Source: Zychaea mexicana (lineage: Eukaryota > Mucoromycota > Mucoromycetes > Mucorales > Lichtheimiaceae). From it: a stretch of DNA of 64,000 bases. Under the pieces are notes generated by a model, which saw nothing but the letters and a program-made list of their open reading frames with translations, was not told the DNA's origin and did no database searches. This document shows, piece by piece, positions 35,634-46,689 of this stretch (within the stretch, counting starts at the first letter, position 1; each line of letters opens with the position of its first letter). A program made the translations under genes and the position numbers. The DNA lies in the NCBI RefSeq assembly GCF_025766255.1, contig NW_026516670.1:372001-436000 (forward strand), written 5' to 3'.

Positions 35634-35855
35634 TAAATCGTCTATTAGTAGTCTAATCTGCTGGTGGGATGTGCAGTACCAAATTGGCTATAAATTTACA
35701 ATAGTTTTTGATAAATCTAATAAATTGCTTGCTGCTATATTAAATTATATCATCCATTTTGATATTTTATCAATTTTATGACATCATGTGACCAAAATCA
35801 TATATTCAATGATTATAAAAATTGAAAATTCATAATATAAACAAAGAACGACCCA

Positions 35856-37038
35856 ATGGATACAACAAACTATACACCACTGATTACAAATGAAGTAAAC
35901 TCAATTATTGCAAATTATTGGCAAATTCTAGAATGGAATTGGCCTACTGTACATAATAAATATAAACATAGAACTGATTTGAAACATATTAAATTCATAG
36001 AAAAAATTAAGGATGAATTGTTATGTAAATTAGGTTATGTTGCTGTATTTGATTTTCTAGTAGTTTTATATACAAACAAGGAATATCCCGGACCTTACTT
36101 TGAAATTGAAAAAGGATTGTTTTTATTATATCATTTAGTCTCTGGGGTATGTGGTGAAAAATTTGAAAAATACTTACCACATAGCACATTTCATACATTT
36201 TATATGAAGTTTTATTGGGTGAGGACAACTACAAACGAATCAACAAAATAGTAAATGATTCAATGAATAACATGTTTTCATCTATCAAATTACGTATTCT
36301 ATCTGCTAGAAAGCATAATCCCGACTTATTTAAACATATAACACTTGTATTGGATGGTCATGCTTCAAGAATTAACTATGTAGATACTGAAATTGACTAC
36401 TTTCAAAGAATGTATTCTTATAAATTTAAGAAGAATGGAATACATACTTAATTTGTTAGTGATATGAATGATATGATTATTTATACTTCTAAAGTGACTT
36501 TTGTTCTGATAGCTCAGATGGTAGTATGTTTTTAAACATGAAATTATTTAAATATATGTATGAGAATGACATAATGGCAGTTGATGGTGAATATACTTTG
36601 TTTATCACACAATTTACAGAGCTTGCTAATGAAAAAGGATATAACTTTAGCCATGATAATTTTGTATACCCTATACGTAAAAATGTAAATGAGCCCTTAA
36701 CGATTACTGAGGATCATTTTAATAAGACATTTGGAAGTTTTAGGACAAAAGTTGAGAATCAATTCTCAGAAATTGGGAATAAATTCTGCCGATTCAATAA
36801 TAACAAGTCAGTTGTTAAAATGGATGACATAAAATACTATAATCTGAAATTTCGTGTAGCTTATTTATTAAAAAATATTACAAAATTTGTAGAAATGTTC
36901 AATATTCCTATTTTACCACACCATAAACTATGGCACAGTAATGATTTTAATTTTCCAGTAGAGCATAAACTAATTGATATAGTGGTCAGCAATGATAAAC
37001 AAAATAAAGATAAACTGGATAAAATGATTAGATTGTAA
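35856..37038 (+). pseudogene. DDE transposase (Harbinger/DDE_Tnp_4-like), disabled
   Basis: The N-terminal part (35856-36240) is an intact frame (MDTTNYTPLITNEVNSIIAN...). The frame then shifts at about 36215 to a segment holding HITLVLDGHASRINYVD, with the first likely catalytic Asp. A TAA at about 36449 (after KKNGIHT) and another frame shift near 36498 precede SDSSDGSMFLNM, DGEYTLFITQF (second Asp) and FGSFRTKVENQFSEIGNKF (likely Glu), ending at 37038. The order D-D-E and the SFRTKVENQF segment fit the Harbinger-like DDE families of early fungi. At least two shifts and one stop make this copy inactive. Confidence 0.7.
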
Positions 37039-37053
37039 AATGACCTACTTAAT

Positions 37054-37263
37054 ATGGCTATATCAAATGAAGAAATGATTGTTGATAATGAATCTGATAA
37101 TAATTCAAATCAGAGTAATAGTGATAATGATGATGTTCCAAGATTTAATGAGCGTAGTAAAAAAAGAAAGCAAAATAAAGGGAAACAACAAGCAATGGCA
37201 TCATATGAAATAGAAGAGATTATTAGGTATAAAACTGAAAATGGTAATATTTGTTTGAGGTAA
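37054..37263 (+). CDS. Small Asn/Ser/Asp-rich ORF
   Basis: 69 residues starting MAISNEEMIVDNESDNNSNQ, with a basic patch (RSKKRKQNKGKQQ), directly after the transposase. It could be its detached C-terminal tail or a third element gene; the next frame continues (WVGYSADDNSWLLIDKFN), resembling a chromodomain-like W-x-x-Y ... W module. Weak evidence. Confidence 0.35.
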   Translation: MAISNEEMIVDNESDNNSNQSNSDNDDVPRFNERSKKRKQNKGKQQAMASYEIEEIIRYKTENGNICLR

Positions 37264-37557
37264 AATGGGTTGGATATAGTGCTGATGATAACAGTTGGTT
37301 ATTAATTGATAAATTTAATCAAAAGGATTTATTGAAGGAATATATCAATAAGCATAATCTTGGTATATTATAAAATTGCATACTCTACTATTTACAATAT
37401 TTTCTTCAACTGGTATATAATATAATGTGAATTCATACCTAGCATTCCTTTCTTACTAATTATTTTTATATATACTTTTTATATATACACAAAATTCAAT
37501 TTTTTGTACAATTTGGATTTTTACAGCCAATAGATTTCTTACAGCCAATAGTATTAT
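37264..37557. other. Transposon right end, non-coding
   Basis: AT-rich sequence with a doubled TTACAGCCAATAG motif (about 37524 and 37541). No gene. Confidence 0.4.
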
Positions 37558-37950
37558 CTAATATCTAATTAGAGTTGGATGTCCCCCCTGGTCATGGCAC
37601 ATATTTCTGGTGATTCTGTACAGTTCTTGGATTGTTTCATCATATGAGTAAGGATGAGCAGCAAGTGATCGATGTTGGTATGTCAGAAAAGATATCACGG
37701 TGGCAAATGGGTGGAGTGGTGGTTTCACATGTTCAATAGTGCTACTGGAAGCGAACAAGCATTGTGTCGCCCATGGATTACAATTTTTTGCTTCAAGCAA
37801 AAAGGGCGAGCGGGATAGTTTAATATGATCGTCGACTTCTTTTGATATTTTGGATATAGCAATAGTGAGAAAGATGGGCGGCTTGGAAAACTTGCGAGAT
37901 GCCTCACTACTGTAGCCAATCATTCGTAAATAGAAATCTCGATTGACAGT
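37558..37950 (-). pseudogene. C-terminal half of a PD-(D/E)XK-like protein gene
   Basis: The minus-strand frame reads TVNRDFYLRMIGYSSEASRK and PPIFLTIAISKISKE, then FLLEAKNCNPWATQCLFASS, PLHPFATVISFLTYQHRSL and YDETIQELYRI, to a stop at 37558. It matches the back half of a nuclease-fold family I know from Mucoromycota genomes; its front half is at 43206-43636 on the same strand. Reading across the two ATG flanks (37951-37953 and 43206-43208) gives a continuous frame, so the two halves were one gene before insertion. Confidence 0.65.
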
Positions 37951-38159
37951 ATGGGGATAAGTCAGAATCGTTTCGTTTTCATTATTATCTACTAATAACC
38001 TAATAAACCTTGATAAAGAGATACAATCTTAAATTATAATATAATTATAAAATATATTTGTTAAATATTAATAATATTATAAACTATAACTACAGGATTT
38101 TTCATCTCCTAGCAGACGTTTGAACTTTTATTTAGGCAGAAGGGATTTAATTTTAGGCA

Positions 38160-38540
38160 GAGTGGACATGAATGTTAATCTAAGTGGACATGAATAAAAG
38201 TTAATTTAGACATGAATAATAAATGATCTGGACATGAATGAAAATCGAGCTGGACATGAATGAAAATTGAGCTGGACATGAATGAAAATCGATCTAGACA
38301 TGAATGAAAATCAAGCTGGACATGAATGAAAATCGAGCTGGACATGACCTGGACATGAATATAAATCGATCTGGACATGAGTAAAATCAATCTGGACAAA
38401 ATAAAAATCAATCTGTACATGAATGAAAATCATTCTGGACAAGAATAATAATCAATCTAAACATGAATAATAGACAACCTAGACATAATAACAGTCAACC
38501 TGGACATAGTTTTAGTCAACTAAGACATAATAAAAGTTGA
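38160..38540 (+). repeat. 22-bp tandem array, left arm
   Basis: About 16 degenerate copies of CTGGACATGAATGAAAATCGAG. The inverse array (CATGTCCAGCTCGATTTTCA) lies at about 41320-41690 in the right arm. Copies nearest the outer ends are the most diverged. Confidence 0.85.
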
Positions 38541-39611
38541 AGTAGATAATATATTAAGTGTAGCAGAGCAGAATATTTGAGTACTTAAGATTACCAATTC
38601 AAGTCAAGACATAATAGAAGTTAAGCAGTACAAAGCCAATGTCAAGATGTAGTAGTATGGCTGTTTCACTCGTGACAAGAAGCTTGTAGGCTAATGTACA
38701 GGAAATGGCAAGGGTGCATCAGAGACTCACTGTGCGCATAAGCCTATTTTGCTGCTGTGGGAACAGGGCCTGAGCGTTTCCCCTCATTTCATTTTACCCG
38801 GGTTGAGTTTGAAACAAATTGGAGACTGGTGGCTGAGGTAGGTGGAAAGTGTGGGGTTTATTAGCAGCAGCAGGGAGGAAAAATACAACCTTTTTTTTTT
38901 CTCATTACCATTCGCCATGGCAAATCAACAGCTGTGATGTACACTTGTAAATGGCTCCTACTCTCTTCACGATGAATAAAAACAAAGAAAATATAACGGC
39001 ACAATCCACGGATTCATTGAAAAACGAAATGAAGGTAACTGTTTTCTTAAAAAAGTATGTGCTCAAGATTTATAAGGAGTAGGCCGCCGTTACTGCTGCT
39101 TAAAAAAACGCTGGGTAAGTAAACAAGGGAAGGGAAAGGTAATCGGTTGTGCTTGAGGTATAGCTTTAGTGGAGATATGCCCATTCAGAATTACTGCTTC
39201 TTTCTCTTTTTCTATGTATATACTTATGCACCATCTTGTACCATTTCAACGTCAAACTTACGTGCGTAATACAACATCGTCCTCTACCTGCACAAACCAT
39301 CTTCTCCATTACTCATACACAATTATATACAACATGGCTCTGATCCGCCATTGGCTTGCAAAACATACAGCCTGACGCGAATACTTTTTACCTTTTGCAT
39401 ATACCAACGTTAACATCGCCGGTCTTTATGGATAAATGAGCTGTAGATAGCAGGAAGGATAACTGACGGGTTTCTTTCCTTTTTGTGTTGCTGTGGATTG
39501 GATGAAAATAAAGTATGTTGACCGTTATATAAGAAAGACAACGAAGAAGGTTCCACAAGAGTTATACAAGTGCGAAGGATGTTGTTTCGTGGTGAAGGAT
39601 GGTTATTGTAA

Positions 39612-39833
39612 TTATTGATATTGCGTGGCAGAGCGTCTGGTGCCATGCACGGTCTCGCGTTTGTGAACCCATTTGTAGCCACACAATTCCGAGATGCGAT
39701 CCTTGAAGATCTGCCATCGAGCAGCAGGAACGCACACGATTTCATTTGGAAAGAGTGCAAGAACTCCACGTACAGTCGAGTGAGAGAGAGCGTAGCGAAT
39801 GTCGTCAAGGGTAGTAACTTGTCGGTTGTTCAT
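39612..39833 (-). CDS. ORF inside the foldback loop
   Basis: 73 residues starting MNNRQVTTLDDIRYALSHST, then VRGVLALFPNEIVCVPAARW and ISELCGYKWVHKRET. The codons are balanced, unlike the AT-rich surroundings, and the composition looks like a real protein. No family is recognised; it may be a captured exon of a host gene. No splice partner was found. Confidence 0.4.
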   Translation of the reverse strand: MNNRQVTTLDDIRYALSHSTVRGVLALFPNEIVCVPAARWQIFKDRISELCGYKWVHKRETVHGTRRSATQYQ

Positions 39834-41728
39834 AGTTGTTGTTATTAACAACAAATAAAGTTGCTGTTGTAATAGCAAAGAAACTTCCTCCTTTATAACA
39901 ACAAACGCCTTTTCTTCTTTGTCCCTGCCATATTATTAACACCGCTCAGAGCTATATCCATGAAGCATTTGTAATAACATGCAATCCCATCTCACACCCG
40001 TTTATGCAAACAATTGAAACATAATGACTACATAATGTATGATCTTTTACTTTAATTATTTTATCCCAACCATAACATCTACAGTAACAATAATAAAACC
40101 CTACATTCCACCCGTCAGCATATATAACTACCTTATCCATCAAGACCGGCAATGTTGTGTTGGCATATGCAAAAAGAAAGGTAATCGTCGTTGCCATCGT
40201 GTGTGTGCGAGTACAGCGAATTGCAGAGGAGGATTATAGTTGTGGTGGTGTGTATGCATCATAAGAATATAATTATCATCGCGTTGATGTGTATACAAAC
40301 AGCAAAGAAAGAGATGACCGTCATTACGATGATGATGTGCTTGAGCGTACAAGTATTAAAACAAAAGACCGGCGTCATAGTCGTCATCGTGTAATATGGG
40401 CGTACATGATAGTGAAAGGTGAATACGTCAGGCTGTATATTTTGCAAGCCAATGGCGGATCAGCGTCATGTTGTATATGATTGTGTTTGAGTAATGGAGA
40501 AGAAGATTGTTGCGTCGTTCTTGTTGTGAGTACGAATCGTTTGTGCAGGTAGAGGACGATGTTGTATTACGCACGTACATTTGACGTTGGATTGGTGCAA
40601 GATGGTGCATCACGTATATACAGAGAAAAAGAGAAAGAAGCAGTAATTCTGAATGGGCATATGTCCACTAAAGCTATACCCCAAGCACAACCGATAACCT
40701 TTTCCTTCCCTTGTTCACTTACCCAGCGTTTTTTTTAAGCAGCAGTAACAGCGGTCTACTCCTTATAAATCTTGAGTACATGCTTTTTTTAAGAAAACAG
40801 TTACCTTCATTTCGTTTTTCAATAAATCCGTGGCTTGTGCCGTTTTGTTTTCCTTGTTTTTTGTTCATCGTGAAAAGAGTAGGAGCCATTTACAAGTGTG
40901 CGTTGCAGCTGTTGATTTGCCATGGCGAATGGTAATGAGAAAAAAAAAAGGTTGTATTTTTCCTCCCTGCTGCTGCTAACAAACCCCACACTTTCCACCT
41001 ACCTCAGCCACCAGCCTCCAATCTGTTTCAAACTCAACCCGGGTAAAATGAAATAAGGGGAAACGCTCAGGCCCTGCTCCCACAGTAGTAAAATAGGTTT
41101 ATGCATACAGTGAGTCTCTGACGCACCCTTGCCATTTCCTGTACATTAGCCTACAAGCTTCTTGTCACGAGTGAAACAGCCATACTACTACATCTTGACA
41201 TTGGCTTTGTACTGCTTAACTTCTATTATGTCTTGACTTGAATCTTAAGTACTCAAATATTCTGCTCTGCTACACTTAATATATTATCTACTTCAACTTT
41301 TATTATGTCTTAGTTGACTAAAACTATATCCAGGTTGACTGTTATTATGTCTAGGTTGTCTATTATTCATGTTTAGATTGATTATTATTCTTATCCAGAA
41401 TGATTTTCATTCATGTATAGATTGATTTTTATTTTGTCCGGATTGATTTTACTCATATCCAGATCGATTTATATTTATGTCCAGCTCGATTTATATTCAT
41501 GTCCAGCTCGATTTTCATTCATGTCCAGCTTGATTTTCATTCATGTCTGGATCGATTTTCATGTATATCCAGCCCAATTTCATTTATGCCCAGCTCGATT
41601 TTCATTCATGTCTAGATCAATTATTATTCATGTCTAGATTAACTTTTATTCATGTCCACTTAGATTAATGTTCATGTCCACTCTGCCTAAATAAAAGTTC
41701 AAACGTCCACTAGGAGATGAAAAATCCT

Positions 41729-42878
41729 ATATCTTAATTTTGAAAAAAATGTAAATATTTTATATCAAAATCTAGAAATAATTATATTTAGAATTTTTAG
41801 AGAAAAAAAGATTTTGATAATTAAAATTTACCTTAAAAATATAATAATATTGTTTTTATTAAAAACCTAAAAATATAAATAGTAATGAATACATAAAATT
41901 TATAAATTGCAAATAGTTTTTCTTTTTTTGTATAAATCTTTTATTGCCAACTCATGATGTTTTTTATTAATTGTATTTAATTATATTTTATTTTCTTAAT
42001 GTATTTAAATTTTTAAAGTTTCTAATATAATATTTGTAAAAGTAATATTAAAGATAAAATGTTTGGAATAATTAATTAAAAGCTATAAAAATAAGAATAA
42101 TCCTAAATTTTCTATAAATCTTTTCCAATTTATAATTATAAAACTTTAATAAAAGTATTTATATTTACTAATTAAATAAAGTTCTTATATTATCATAAAA
42201 ACATTTTAAGTTACATTGATAAAATCCTTTAATATCAGGAAAAATATCTTCATATTTACTATACTTTTTAGGAATTATTATAACTTATTTATTTAATACC
42301 TATTTTGGTAAAAACAATGTCTATTAGCAAAAAGATAAATATTTTCAAGGAATAATTTCATCAGAAACAAATAACTATAATGATTTATTTTTATTTTTCC
42401 TAATAGCCATATTATTTGTTATCCATAAATAAAAGTTTAAGTTAGGAATAATATAAAGAATTTGTATCACCTAAATGGTAGGATAAGATAAAATGATATA
42501 CAGTACCTATAAAAAAATTTATATATGTTTTTGATCTTCTATTTTTTTTTGTATTAGTTTAATATATCATTGATAATCTTTTTTAAATCTAATATACCTG
42601 CATTACAGACATATATTTTTTTTGTTTTAACTTTGTTTTTTGAAATCTTTTTTTTACCTTTTTTTCTTTTATAATCAAATTTTTAATAATAAAATCTTCA
42701 TTAATTACTTATTCTTTCTTTTTTTAATTATGTGCTTTTTGCTATGTATACTACACAGAAAATCAGGTTCTTGTTCATTCAGATTAGTTCTTATTTTACG
42801 ATGACACATATTTCCCTCCTTTTTACCTCTCTTATATATATATGTACATACATTAGGACTTGAATTTAAATACCAAAA
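41729..42878. other. AT-rich decayed transposon sequence
   Basis: Extremely AT-rich with no long frame. Minus-strand snippets (NLNEQEPDFLCS near 42760; KKRKNK) look like debris of the transposon accessory protein. No RNA gene is seen. Confidence 0.4.
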
Positions 42879-43022
42879 TTATTTATCTTTAACATAATTG
42901 ATTTTTTCTTTTATTTTATTTTTCATAACTTCTTTTTTCTTCTCAATTGTGTCTACAAGAATCTCATCATCAAAATATTTCTCCATAACTTGATCCATAA
43001 GATATTCAATAGATTTAACCAT
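42879..43022 (-). pseudogene. Accessory-protein fragment of the AT-rich element
   Basis: 47 codons, MVKSIEYLMDQVMEKYFDDE then a Lys-rich helix (EKKKEVMKNKIKEKINY). A/T-ending codons and placement just inside the near-terminal motif mirror the accessory ORF at 34051, so it is probably the diverged equivalent in the inverted relative. Confidence 0.35.
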
Positions 43023-43205
43023 AGATTGTTTGTAAACAAGAATCTCTGTATTAAGGATAACTATTTTTTATCAGCTTATATTATTATGATTATATTTTTA
43101 TATTATAAAAAAAATTCAATTTTGTTTTTTCGATTTTTAAAATTTAGCTGATAATTAAAAATTTGGTGATAGCAAGTTATATAGTAATAAACCGATTAGT
43201 CCTCT

Positions 43206-43636
43206 ATGCTGCACCTCTACTACTACTGGAGGAAACTCCTCGCTCATAGGGTGATAGACTATGTCCGATGTACTATGATTCTGCCATTGTATTGGGCCTG
43301 GCTCATACATTGTAGTGTCACAATTGTCTATCAAGTTGATTAGGCATCCAAAAACAACTGTAACTTTACTACCACATAAGAAAAAGAAACAAAATTCTAT
43401 AATGAACCAACTCACCAACTATTACCGGTAGTATAAGGTTTTAAACAAAGTTCATATTTAACAGTTGACGGCTCATGAAGTCCGTGCCAGGTCTTGAATG
43501 ATATGGAACATTGTATGAAAGAAGATCGGGTGTCTCTATTGTTATTTGTGCATAAAAGACTGTGAGTCAAAACCTCCATATTTTTACCTTCCGACATTGT
43601 GCTGTACAGAGTAAAACGATTAACAAAGGTTAACAA
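43206..43636 (-). pseudogene. N-terminal half of the PD-(D/E)XK-like protein gene
   Basis: Exon 1 (43636-43416; likely start MSEGKNMEVLTH) ends at a GTGAGT donor in phase 2. Exon 2 starts at 43368 (KVTVVFGCLINLIDNCDTTM) and continues QNHSTSDIVYHPMSEEFPPV then VVVEVQH up to the insertion point at 43206-43208. The Asp of SDIVYHP and the E-x-Q of VVVEVQ match the D...E-x-Q pattern of restriction-like nuclease folds. The C-terminal half lies at 37558-37950. The function is unproven; it may be a mobile-element nuclease. Confidence 0.62.
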
Positions 43637-43686
43637 AGATTAACAAAGGTTAACAAAGATTAACAAAGATTAACAAAGATTAACAC
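43618..43686 (+). repeat. TTAACAAAG tandem array
   Basis: Seven to eight copies of TTAACAAAG(G/A)T alternate G and A variants. The motif recurs in the same orientation at 45958-46005. The left array overlaps the 5' end of the split nuclease-like gene. Confidence 0.9.
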
Positions 43687-46010
43687 ACTGGGCTTGCAGG
43701 GGAATATCAAGGGTAGAAAAAAGCTTGATATTATCTTGATATATAGCTTTATTATAAAATATCAAGATGTTTTCAAACACCTTGATATTCAGCTTTTCGA
43801 GTAAATATCAAGGTCTTTTTACACCTTAATATTTTTATGTGCATATAGTCCCCCAAGCTTATGATTTGATTACATCATACATGTAGATGTCTATAACGGT
43901 CTTACCATACATTGCATATAGACCAGGTGCCTTCTGTAGTAGGTTCGTAAAAAGGATTACACATTGCATATTTTCGTTCTTTATATTACACATATAGTAA
44001 ACGGACAAAGCATGCTATTGGTTTTTATATTAATGGTCTAATATATATATCATTATGGGTGTTCACAACCGTCTTTATTATTATATTTGTATAAAAAATC
44101 GAGTATTATATTATGCTTTATAGAACATTAAAGAACGTCATCAAATGTAAGTCTACGTTATGTGATGATTTTAAAAGGAAGGCTGTAGTTGAAAAGAGCT
44201 AGTGCAAAGGACAGCGATCCTACTATGGAAAGATGCATGTTGAGTCAATTTTTAAGTGAAAACAAAAACAGCGCAGAAGGAGATGTTCATAGACGATTTT
44301 GAAGATGACATACCTCGAAGATACATTGAAGATTGTTAGTGAAGAATCCAGAATGCATTATTCACAGGATGAAGGAGTTAAGACCAGCCGCGAAAGGAGA
44401 AGTTTGATATATACCAATAGTGTGGAGATAACGAAGCTCGTTATATGTCATAAGAAAAAAGTACTAACAAAGATATACATACCTATGTGGCCTTGATCCT
44501 TACCGTCTATATGAGTCACCCATAATAGTAGCACTCCATTTCATCACGTTAGGAAACATTAGCAAAGCATGAATAAGTTCGTAGTGTATACACGGCACGG
44601 TGAGAGGAATGGTACATTGTAGTTAGTCAGGGTTATGGATAAATGGTATATATAGTTATAATAAAAAAAAGAGAAACTTACACTCTTCTAGCTAGTATAT
44701 AACATTTGGCAGCGACGGCAGCTTCAAAAGGCATAAAGTACGAACTTTGTTGTAGGAAATGGTATAGTGAAGGCGTGCACTAGTATAGAAATATAGGTCG
44801 TAGGAAATGTAAGGAAAGGATAAAAGCCAAGAGGATCACCTTCCAACAGGACCGTAAATAAAAATCGAAGAAGGAGGAGGAAGAGAAAGGGAGTGAATCA
44901 AAGAAAAAAACCTTCAAAAAGTACTCATCACATGCATACTCACAAAATCCGATAGAAACATTTGTAACAGATTATGCAAGTAGCACGTCAATTCCACTGA
45001 CTGATACTCCATCCATCTTTCTGTACACCAACTTTACCTACCACCTTACACCTGAGGTTATGAAGGCATGACGAAGCTGTATCCACTTGGCGTTCCCTTA
45101 GTACTGAATATTAAAGCGTTGTAGAAAGTAGTGGCCTGTGCAAAAGCCATGACCATAGTGAAAAGTAACAGGCCATGCAGAAAAAAAGGAAGTGTAAGAA
45201 ATAATGCATGAGCAGTCTAAGTATATATGCAGAAAAGAGGATCAACTGAGACCATTGATTACTCCCTCAACGCATTCTATATTGTGCAACTTTATTACCA
45301 TACTTTTACTTTTATGAACCTCATCTTGATCGCAATCGTCATTTAAAACAGTATGAAAAATAAACACATTCAATAAGCATCGTAAAACATGTGCTGCCTT
45401 GTAATACGCGATGAGAATATTTGTATATATAAAATGCATCATAACATCCTTTTTTAGATCCAATTGGTTTCAGCATGATATCAATTATGTATACAAGAGC
45501 GGCATTTTTGGCTACTCTGTATATGTTTGTAAGATAGCACTATAGAAAGTACATATGATCTTTTGATGCAATGGTTTGTAGGGGGATTATGAAGATGATG
45601 CAGAACAGTGGTAGTGCGAGACCTGTCATTTTTTAGATACATCGAATGGTGCATACTGGTGTATGTGAAAGAAAACTCATAAAAGACTTCTCTTTGTAGC
45701 CAAAGCATACACTCGGAGTGCTTCATCCGATGTAGTAGTTGAGTAACTAACATGAAGTTCTGTTCTTGCAGCTATTGCATATACTGGGAACTTTTTGTAC
45801 CAATATAGTAAATTTACATACACAAACAGAATACTTCATGCATAACTACCGCATCCAATCTCTAAAAAACCCCAACTTCTGTGGAGGTCCACCTTGTCTC
45901 TTTATATACAAATATCAAGGTCTTTTAAAAGCCCTTCATATTGGACTTTTCGCGCGGTGACAAAGGTTAACAAAGGTTAACAACCCTGAGTAAAAAGGTT
46001 AACAAAGGCG
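43687..46010. mobile_element. Putative 2.3-kb element bounded by TTAACAAAG repeats
   Basis: Between the two TTAACAAAG arrays, both ends carry AAATATCAAG(A/G)T...CCTT(G/C)ATATT palindromes followed by CTTTTCG (43745-43850 and 45908-45950), in direct orientation. The interior holds only fragmented frames, e.g. 44299-44496 and 45481-45753 (-). It looks like a non-autonomous unit with long subterminal hairpins. The class is unknown. Confidence 0.35.
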
Positions 46011-46680
46011 GGGTTCGAAAAATAATTACTGTATCTATTGTTAAGTTCTCCATATTGGGTTATAAGAAAGAGTTATTAAAATAGATAAGCGTAGCGTAAA
46101 TAACGGCGCAAAGACTTCGACGCGTCCTATCATAGTCGAATTTTTATGTGTGGTATTATCGAGGAACTGCTCGATACAAAATCCGCAAGCGACCGCAAAA
46201 ACCGCAACCATGGGGGATATACAATATTATGCACCAGCACTTGCTATTGTAGCAGTTGCCGCCAGAAGATCTGTACCCGCCCCTCTGCTATTATCTAACA
46301 AAAAATGCCTCAATTTGGTGAAAAACGCAAAAGAACCTTTGAAGTAGTCCACAACTATGAAACAGAGATGCAAACACACACGACCACCTTAATTAGACAT
46401 AAAGAATCGATGCAACATCCGAAGATGGATACGGAACAGCGGCTACTAGGCGATACGAATTGTGCAAGGGAAGGGAGGGGAAGGGAGGGGGATAAAACTA
46501 TACTAAGAACGCAATAGACGCTTTTAACGACTTCCTGGGTCAGAGCAAGGGGAGGAGGGGTGGGGAATAAAATATACAAAGAACGCAATAAGAATAATAC
46601 ACATAAGAAAAAGCATCAATAACACGCAAGAATAAGATGAGGCTTTTAACGACTTCCTCAGGTGGATGATTCAGAATATC
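46011..46680. other. Spacer with G-rich tract and small repeats
   Basis: No gene is supported. The 16-mer CTTTTAACGACTTCCT occurs twice (about 46520 and 46646), and a G-quadruplex-type tract lies at 46468-46491. It is probably part of the Helitron-like remnant. Confidence 0.35.
46468..46491 (+). other. G-quadruplex-forming tract
   Basis: Five G-runs of three or more separated by one or two A residues (GGGAAGGGAGGGGAAGGGAG...). A second G-rich run (GGGGAGGAGGGGTGGGG) follows at 46549-46565. This fits the standard G3+N1-7 rule. Confidence 0.75.
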
Positions 46681-46689
46681 AAATGACAT

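Larger units (their letters stand above)
33990..37510 (+). mobile_element. AT-rich Harbinger-like DNA transposon, decayed
   Basis: The composition shifts abruptly to very AT-rich. Near the left end (about 34002) AAAAATTGAATTTT is followed by TATATAAAAA; near the right end (about 37470-37510) the inverse occurs, giving imperfect inverted repeats. Between them lie an accessory-like ORF, a DDE transposase and a small ORF, all + strand: a two-gene layout as in Harbinger-type elements. The outer boundaries are uncertain; CTATTGGCTG at about 33837 and its inverse at about 37525-37550 may be the true ends. Confidence 0.5.
38094..41728. repeat. 3.6-kb foldback palindrome
   Basis: The left arm (38094 to about 39377) and right arm (about 40428 to 41728) are inverse copies of about 1.3 kb each. 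Both start AGGATTTTTCATCTCCTAG and both end inside at ATACAGCCTGACG. The arms hold a tandem 22-bp array, a GTAGCAGCAG-type stretch and mirrored coding-like debris. The loop of about 1.05 kb (39378-40427) is unique. Transcription through it would make a long hairpin RNA. This is the architecture of FB/foldback elements; no transposase is present and no target duplication is clear. Confidence 0.85.
37954..43205. mobile_element. 5.25-kb AT-rich insertion splitting the nuclease-like gene
   Basis: It is flanked by ATG on both sides, a possible 3-bp target duplication as made by Harbinger-type transposases. About 95 bp inside the right end lies the inverse of AAAATTGAATTTTTTTTAT, the same near-terminal motif as at 34002, so this is probably a relative of the AT-rich element to the left, in opposite orientation. 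It carries the remnant ORF at 42879-43022 and is itself split by the foldback palindrome 38094-41728. Long terminal inverted repeats are not evident. Confidence 0.5.

Noticed and set aside
38160..41690. CRISPR-like array of 22-bp repeats
   Set aside because: Units are directly tandem without unique spacers, degenerate, and mirrored in the two arms of a palindrome in a eukaryotic contig.
33990..43130. One 9-kb element bounded by the AAAATTGAATTTT motifs at 34002 and 43110
   Set aside because: The nuclease-like gene half at 37558-37950 lies between them and joins with 43206-43636 across the insertion, so the two motifs belong to two separate related elements.
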